Assembly: GCA_947384095.1 (NCBI GenBank)
Contig: CANDFU010000146.1
Location: 1-5,549 of the forward strand
Reading direction: 5' to 3'
From: an uncultured Roseburia sp.
GTDB taxonomy: Bacteria > Bacillota > Clostridia > Lachnospirales > Lachnospiraceae
DNA length: 5,549 bases
Below the pieces are notes generated by a model. That model was not told the origin of the DNA. It searched no databases and saw only the letters and a list, made by a program, of their open reading frames with translations. A program made the position numbers and the translations under genes. Shown piece after piece: positions 1-3,707 of this stretch. Within the stretch, counting starts at the first letter, position 1. The number at the start of each line of letters is the position of its first letter.

Positions 1-1077
1 GATCTGTATCTCAAACGGCTGGCCGGTCGGCCCGATCAGCGTCGTGTGAAGAGACTGGTACATATTGGGCTTCGGCATCGCGATATAATCCTTAAAACGT
101 CCCGGTATCGGCTTATACATCTCATGAATCACACCGAGCGCCGCATAACAGTCCTTGACGGAATCAACGATGATACGGATTGCGAACAGGTCGTAGATCT
201 GATCCAGCGTCTTATCCTGGTTTACCATTTTCTTGTAGATGCTGAAGAAATGCTTTGCACGGCCTTCAATCTGCGCCTGTATCCCCGCTTCCTTAATGTG
301 AGCGCGCACTTCCCGCACAAGGCTCTGCACGTATTCCTCCCGCACGCTCTTGCGCTGATCGATCTGCCGTACCAGGTCATAATAAGCGTCCGGCTCAAGA
401 TATTTCAAAGAGAGATCATCCAGCTCGATCTTGATTCTGGATATCCCCAGACGATGCGCAATCGGAGCGTAAATATCCATCGTCTCCCTCGCCTTTTCCT
501 TCTGCTTCTCCGGCTTCATGTGCCGCAGTGTCCGCATATTGTGAAGGCGATCCGCCAGCTTAATCAGAATCACACGGATATCCTTTGCCATGGCCAGGAA
601 CATCTTGCGCAGATTCTCCGCCTGAACCTCAACCTTATCCGCGTCATAGGACAATTGCTCCAGCTTTGTCACGCCGTCCACCAGAAGGGCTACCTCTCCC
701 CCGAACTCCTGCGCGATCTCCTCGTCCGTCATAACCGTATCTTCCACAACGTCGTGCAGAAGCCCGGCCACAATGGTCTCTTTGTCCAGCTCCAGCTCGG
801 CCAGTATAATGCCGACACACAGCGGATGGATGATATACGGCTCCCCCGACTTGCGCACCTGTCCCTCGTGAGCCTCTCTGGCAATCTGATACGCCTTTTC
901 GATCATCGAAATATCCGCAGACGGATGATATTTGCGCACGCACGCAATCAGCTCTTCGTACAGCGTTTCCGGACATTCAAATTCCTTCATCGGCCTGAGC
1001 GCGCCTTCTTCTATTTTATTCTCCATGCCGCCAGTCTGCTCCTGCAGTGTTTTTTCCTCTGAGGAAACATCAGCCAT
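1..1077 (-). CDS. relA: Bifunctional (p)ppGpp synthetase/hydrolase Rel (N-terminal 359 residues, cut by left window edge)
   Basis: Rel makes (p)ppGpp from ATP and GTP/GDP and hydrolyses it again in the cytoplasmic stringent response. The minus-strand frame is open from ATG 1077 to base 1 (359 codons). The hydrolase domain spans about residues 55-205: H84 in YIIHP, H108-D109 and E112-D113 in LLHDVVEDT, and D176/N180 in LADRLHNMRTL. The synthetase domain starts near 265, with GRAKHFFSIYKKM (R273), D296 in YDLFAIRI, Y340 in YQSLHT and E356 in FEIQI. The charge motif is RFKD (327-330), the RxKD form typical of bifunctional Rel rather than the acidic form of synthetase-only RelA. About half the usual ~740-770 residues is visible; the TGS and ACT regions lie off the left edge. 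The first ~30 residues extend beyond the B. subtilis start. The ribosome site GTGGGTGA (1083-1090) is weak. Identification is near certain; the exact start is somewhat less so. Confidence 0.96.
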   Translation of the reverse strand, partial: MADVSSEEKTLQEQTGGMENKIEEGALRPMKEFECPETLYEELIACVRKYHPSADISMIEKAYQIAREAHEGQVRKSGEPYIIHPLCVGIILAELELDKETIVAGLLHDVVEDTVMTDEEIAQEFGGEVALLVDGVTKLEQLSYDADKVEVQAENLRKMFLAMAKDIRVILIKLADRLHNMRTLRHMKPEKQKEKARETMDIYAPIAHRLGISRIKIELDDLSLKYLEPDAYYDLVRQIDQRKSVREEYVQSLVREVRAHIKEAGIQAQIEGRAKHFFSIYKKMVNQDKTLDQIYDLFAIRIIVDSVKDCYAALGVIHEMYKPIPGRFKDYIAMPKPNMYQSLHTTLIGPTGQPFEIQI

Positions 1078-1118
1078 GTGTATCACCCACTTTATCCCTG
1101 CTTTTTTTGTATTCCAAT

Positions 1119-1147
1119 ATTATATTTTATTTTTTTCTAAATTGCAA
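1119..1147 (-). promoter_or_regulatory. Sigma-A-type promoter of rel
   Basis: Read on the minus strand, TTGCAA (1142-1147) is followed by a 17-base A-rich spacer and a perfect TATAAT (1119-1124). Transcription would start near 1112, giving a leader of about 35 bases before the Rel ATG. The element lies between the GNAT stop (1179) and Rel, so Rel need not depend on read-through. Two short palindromes, ATCATGAT (1155-1162) and ATCCGGAT (1161-1168), sit just upstream of the -35 box. No terminator is visible between the two genes. Confidence 0.8.
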
Positions 1148-1178
1148 CGATTAAATCATGATCCGGATACAATGCAGT

Positions 1179-2135
1179 TCAATCCATAAAAAGGATATAC
1201 CGCTCCATCTCCTTTCCACCTGCCCGCATCGTTCCCGCCCGCGCAAAACCAAGCTTAGAGGCGAGCTGAAACGATATGTCATTTCCGGGCTCAATCAGAC
1301 AGTTCATCTTCCTCATTCCCAGCTCTTCTTTCGCATAGGAAAGGACCGCCCGGCACACCTCCGTGGCATACCCCTGCCCCTGATACGGCACTCCGACCGC
1401 GTATCCCAGCTCCGGCTCCCCGGAAAGTTCTTCCCGGTGCTCAATCCCCACACGCCCGATCAGTTTTCCGGAATCCTTTCTGCACACAATCCATGTCCCA
1501 TATCCGTAAAACCGGTAAACATGTTCAATATATGCCTTCTGATATTCCTTCTCCTTCTCATATTCAAAAAGCGGTTCCATGTAATCCGTCATTCCCTCCC
1601 CTGCGTACAATTCGAAAAGCGCATCCAGATATGCAAGCGAAAACTCTTTTACAACGCACCGCTCTGTTTCTAAAATCGTCCACGGAATACCATGATGCCG
1701 TTCATACACATGTACAAGATAAGAAAAACCCACTTCTTCAAATCCTTCCGCACACAGATCCGCCGTTCCATACAAAACCTCCTGCCCGGCATCCCTTTGT
1801 TCCCGCGCTTCTGCCTGTGGCGGAAGATACCGGATATGTGCCATCCCCGCTTTCGCCGCGGCATAAAGTTCCTCCTCGTCTCCGGATATAAAAAGAGCCT
1901 CCTCCGACGGAAAACAGTCCAGTTCCTCTTTCCCCCATCGGACGCCCGCTTTTTCCCCGAAAATCCTCACTCCCCCCGCTCCCCGGACATACGTTCTGCC
2001 GGGGGATACCATATCCCCCGGCAGTCCGATGCAGGCATCCGGTTTCATCGCCTGCTCCCCGATTAAATTTTTCAGCAGATATCCCCGCTCCACTTCCGGC
2101 AGACATCCCATTATAATGTTACACAATTTTTTCAT
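1179..2135 (-). CDS. GNAT-family N-acetyltransferase with degenerate HAD-like N-terminal region
   Basis: Predicted 318-residue cytoplasmic acetyl-CoA-dependent acetyltransferase; substrate unknown. The C-terminal GNAT domain covers about residues 156-318. Its acetyl-CoA loop is YQGQGYATE (251-259, matching Q/RxxGxG/A), preceded by the strand PELGYAV and followed by NDISFQLASKLGF (285-297), the usual motif B helix. Residues 1-110 are not GNAT. They contain ALFISGDEEELYAAAKAGM (80-98), which resembles the late Asp motif of HAD-superfamily hydrolases, but I see no DxD nucleophile motif, so phosphatase activity is doubtful. ATG 2135 was chosen because AGGGAG (2143-2148) sits 7 bases upstream. An in-frame GTG at 2252 overlaps the stop of the upstream XRE gene by four bases (GTGA), but it would add 39 unfamiliar residues. 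The gene lies 113 bases downstream of that XRE gene and may share its transcript. GNAT fold: high confidence. HAD relation: tentative. Confidence 0.88.
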   Translation of the reverse strand: MKKLCNIIMGCLPEVERGYLLKNLIGEQAMKPDACIGLPGDMVSPGRTYVRGAGGVRIFGEKAGVRWGKEELDCFPSEEALFISGDEEELYAAAKAGMAHIRYLPPQAEAREQRDAGQEVLYGTADLCAEGFEEVGFSYLVHVYERHHGIPWTILETERCVVKEFSLAYLDALFELYAGEGMTDYMEPLFEYEKEKEYQKAYIEHVYRFYGYGTWIVCRKDSGKLIGRVGIEHREELSGEPELGYAVGVPYQGQGYATEVCRAVLSYAKEELGMRKMNCLIEPGNDISFQLASKLGFARAGTMRAGGKEMERYILFMD

Positions 2136-2248
2136 TTCTGATCTCCCTTTTCTGAAAAAGTGTTCCCATATCAGCCAGACCCTTCCGGAAACCGGGGCCC
2201 GTTCCCGCAAATCTTTTTTTACAAAATGATCTGACCGGTACGAAATCC

Positions 2249-2440
2249 TCACTCCCAGAATAGTTCATCCAATGTCTTATCCAGGGCTTTGCAGATCGCA
2301 ATACACAGCCTGATCGTCGGATTGTAATCCCCTTTTTCAATCGCGCTGATCGTCTGTCTTGAAACACCGACCAGCTCCGCCAGCATCTGCTGTGAAATAT
2401 CTTTTGCCGCCCTGGCAGATTTTAATCTCAGATTTTTCAT
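2249..2440 (-). CDS. Small XRE/HTH_3-family transcriptional regulator
   Basis: This 63-residue protein is essentially one helix-turn-helix domain. Helix 2 is SQQMLAELVGV (16-26) and the recognition helix is SRQTISAIEKG (27-37). It ends in KTLDELFWE, the usual close of short Firmicutes XRE regulators of the YozG type. There is no ligand-binding or oligomerisation domain. The start is ATG 2440, with AGGATGA (2445-2451) placed a few bases upstream. The gene begins 38 bases after the stop of the membrane-protein gene, so the two are very probably co-transcribed. The order membrane gene then XRE gene resembles the B. subtilis yoaS-yozG pair (recalled, not searched). By analogy it may repress its own operon. 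Its target site is unknown; a candidate dyad lies at 3165-3179. Confidence 0.9.
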   Translation of the reverse strand: MKNLRLKSARAAKDISQQMLAELVGVSRQTISAIEKGDYNPTIRLCIAICKALDKTLDELFWE

Positions 2441-2478
2441 AAATTCATCCTAATCCTCTGCAGGCTCGCAGGAAACGT

Positions 2479-3006
2479 TTACTGTAATTCCTCATCATGG
2501 TTTCTGCTGTGATTCCTCATCCAGAAAACGATCCCAAACAAAACAAATATCGCGCCAAGCATCAGGTTGGAACCGCGGAACGTCAGACGTCCGTCCTCCA
2601 CAATACTTCCATGCACCAGATTCATAACACCCGAGAACAGATTCAGGCCTCCGATCCCCCAGAAGAAAAAGTACACAAAAGACGGGCTTTCATTTATTGA
2701 CATATAGGCGTCATTCCAGATACAGTACACGCCGAACACACTCACAGCCAGTACCACTCCGATGATATTCTGCATGAGCATATCACACCACTCCGGCGCC
2801 GCATCCATATAGGCGGTACCCAGAACTAAATTATAAGCCATCAGCGTAAAAAAGCCATATTTAAATCCTCTTCCGCGGACCAGCTCCTGCCTCTCATCAT
2901 ATTTACAGGGGCCCCTGCGTATCTTATTGATACGCTTTGCAAAAAGCGCCATAATCAGCGCAGCCGCCAGAATCCCTGTAATCATCCCAATCGTATACAT
3001 ACTCAT
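2479..3006 (-). CDS. Five-helix integral membrane protein of unknown function, partner of the XRE regulator
   Basis: This 175-residue hydrophobic protein has likely membrane segments at about 4-23, 48-67, 76-97, 110-131 and 146-163. A basic cytoplasmic-type loop (KRINKIRRGPCKYDERQELVRGRGF, shown here as two motifs: KRINKIRRGP and KYDERQELVRGRG) lies between the first two. The YDERQ motif next to a membrane helix recurs in uncharacterised Firmicutes membrane families found beside small XRE regulators. I cannot name the family with certainty. ATG 3006 is preceded by a full AAGGAGG (3016-3022) at 9 bases. An ATG in the same frame at 3096 would add 30 residues but lies directly at the -10 box of the promoter, so it is excluded. 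The C-terminus is polar (RNHSRNHDEELQ). No catalytic motif is seen; sensing, transport or stress roles are all open. Confidence 0.82.
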   Translation of the reverse strand: MSMYTIGMITGILAAALIMALFAKRINKIRRGPCKYDERQELVRGRGFKYGFFTLMAYNLVLGTAYMDAAPEWCDMLMQNIIGVVLAVSVFGVYCIWNDAYMSINESPSFVYFFFWGIGGLNLFSGVMNLVHGSIVEDGRLTFRGSNLMLGAIFVLFGIVFWMRNHSRNHDEELQ

Positions 3007-3096
3007 ATCCGGTTTCCTCCTTATCCTTATCTTTCCGCCGGCCGCTCCGCCCTCCCGCCTTCCAGGAGGTCTTTTGCAGTCAGTTATGTTATTCAT

Positions 3097-3125
3097 AATA
3101 TAACTCCATAATGGCTTTTTGTCAA
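3097..3125 (-). promoter_or_regulatory. Strong sigma-A promoter for the membrane protein/XRE operon
   Basis: On the minus strand a perfect TTGACA (3120-3125) is followed by 17 bases and TATATT (3097-3102, five of six consensus). The 30 bases upstream of the -35 box are A-rich with runs of A, like an UP element. Transcription should start near 3090, giving a leader of about 85 bases that ends in the AAGGAGG ribosome site at 3016-3022. Confidence 0.85.
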
Positions 3126-3164
3126 ATATATTTTACATTTTTTTCACATTTTACAACGCCCGGC

Positions 3165-3179
3165 TTATGGTTAACATAA
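3165..3179. promoter_or_regulatory. Candidate operator dyad between divergent promoters
   Basis: TTATG-GTTAA-CATAA is a 15-base inverted repeat with 5-base arms. It lies 40 bases upstream of one -35 box and 41 bases upstream of the divergent one. This is the sort of site a dimeric XRE regulator could use, but five-base arms in AT-rich DNA can arise by chance. A tandem CCGGAA/CCGGAA (3195-3200 and 3202-3207, 7-base period) lies nearby. Confidence 0.3.
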
Positions 3180-3220
3180 AAAGACAACAGGAGCCCGGAA
3201 GCCGGAAAGCTGTTACGTCA

Positions 3221-3249
3221 TTGTGATCCGGCCCGTTATATGGTATAAT
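3221..3249 (+). promoter_or_regulatory. Extended -10 promoter for the small membrane-protein gene
   Basis: TTGTGA (3221-3226, four of six consensus) is followed by a 17-base spacer and a perfect TATAAT (3244-3249). The preceding TGG gives the TGn extended -10 element. Transcription would start near 3256, about 50 bases before the gene. The promoter is divergent to the membrane/XRE promoter, and the -35 boxes are about 95 bases apart. Confidence 0.78.
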
Positions 3250-3304
3250 GCCTCTGTTAAGCAGTGACAAATCAAAGTTATCAGGGAAACGGAGAAGAAT
3301 GGAT

Positions 3305-3583
3305 ATGTGGTTATTTTTTAGCGCCATTGCAATTGCAACAGCATTATTAAATGTAATCCGGACTGTAAAAGGCAGAGAAAACAGACGCATGATGTTTCTC
3401 AGCTTATCATTTACGGCCCTGACGCTATGTGCGTTTTACAGCGCCGGCGCCAGATGGGTAATCAATGAAGACTGGGGTTCTTTGTCAGATGTGACCCCGG
3501 TAATGTCCGGCGCTCTCTGGATATGCACGATTGCCTCTATCCTGATCAACAGTGTAGCTTTGTTCCAAAAGCCCGGGAAATAA
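3305..3583 (+). CDS. Small three-helix membrane protein of unknown function
   Basis: This 92-residue protein has hydrophobic segments at about 2-18, 29-48 and 66-87. A basic loop (RTVKGRENRR) follows the first, and the motif RWVINEDWGSLSDVTP joins the second and third. The pattern SLSFTALTLCAFY followed by W-x-x-x-EDW recalls a widespread family of roughly 95-residue Firmicutes membrane proteins with no assigned function. ATG 3305 is preferred because GGAGAAG (3291-3297) lies 7 bases upstream. ATG 3299, two codons earlier, is possible but only one base from that site. A further in-frame ATG at 3248 falls inside the -10 box and is ruled out. The gene is monocistronic as far as can be seen, transcribed away from the XRE operon and toward the flagellin-like gene. 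Confidence 0.72.
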   Translation: MWLFFSAIAIATALLNVIRTVKGRENRRMMFLSLSFTALTLCAFYSAGARWVINEDWGSLSDVTPVMSGALWICTIASILINSVALFQKPGK

Positions 3584-3584
3584 A

Positions 3585-3686
3585 CCGGACACTGTCTCCG
3601 GCGGATGCACGCAGCCCGCTTTGGGGCTGGCGCCGCACGGAGTCCGCGGCGGAGTGCGGACGCCTGATGGCAAGTACCCGGACACT
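3585..3686. repeat. GC-rich hairpin segment bounded by a 9-base direct repeat
   Basis: CCGGACACT occurs at 3585-3593 and again at 3678-3686. Between the copies are two inverted repeats. The first is CAGCCC/GGGCTG (3612-3617 with 3624-3629). The second is larger, with arms GGCG-CCGCAC (3629-3638) and GTGCGG-A-CGCC (3654-3664) and an inner TCCG/CGGA. Position 3629 can pair in only one of the two hairpins at a time. The segment fills the gap between two convergent genes and may act as a bidirectional transcription barrier, but neither strand shows the U-tract of an intrinsic terminator. It could also be a copy of a dispersed palindromic repeat; clear terminal inverted repeats of a transposon were not seen. 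Confidence 0.45.
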
Positions 3687-3707
3687 TTCAAAGCGATTTC
3701 TTAACGA

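Noticed and set aside
46..1062. Long plus-strand open frame
   Set aside because: It lies wholly antisense to Rel, whose minus-strand frame carries intact catalytic motifs. The plus-strand translation is His/Leu/Arg-rich with no recognisable domain.
1738..2106. Minus-strand Gly-rich open frame
   Set aside because: It is an alternative frame inside the acetyltransferase gene, whose own frame shows clear GNAT motifs.
2187..2221. Hairpin followed by a T-run on the plus strand (possible terminator)
   Set aside because: The stem is imperfect, the T-run begins several bases after it, and no plus-strand gene lies upstream. It is probably chance or leader structure of the minus-strand transcript.
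2136..2252. GTG start at 2252 for the acetyltransferase, overlapping the XRE stop
   Set aside because: The GTGA overlap suggests coupling, but the added 39 residues look unlike protein of this family, and ATG 2135 has a properly spaced AGGGAG.
3151..3390. Minus-strand open frame of 79 codons across the divergent promoter region
   Set aside because: It overlaps the plus-strand promoter and the start of the plus-strand membrane gene, and runs over the dyad. No domain or ribosome site supports it.
3594..3677. Transposon-like (MITE) reading of the hairpin segment
   Set aside because: The ends inside the direct repeat do not form convincing terminal inverted repeats, so mobility cannot be claimed from this window alone.
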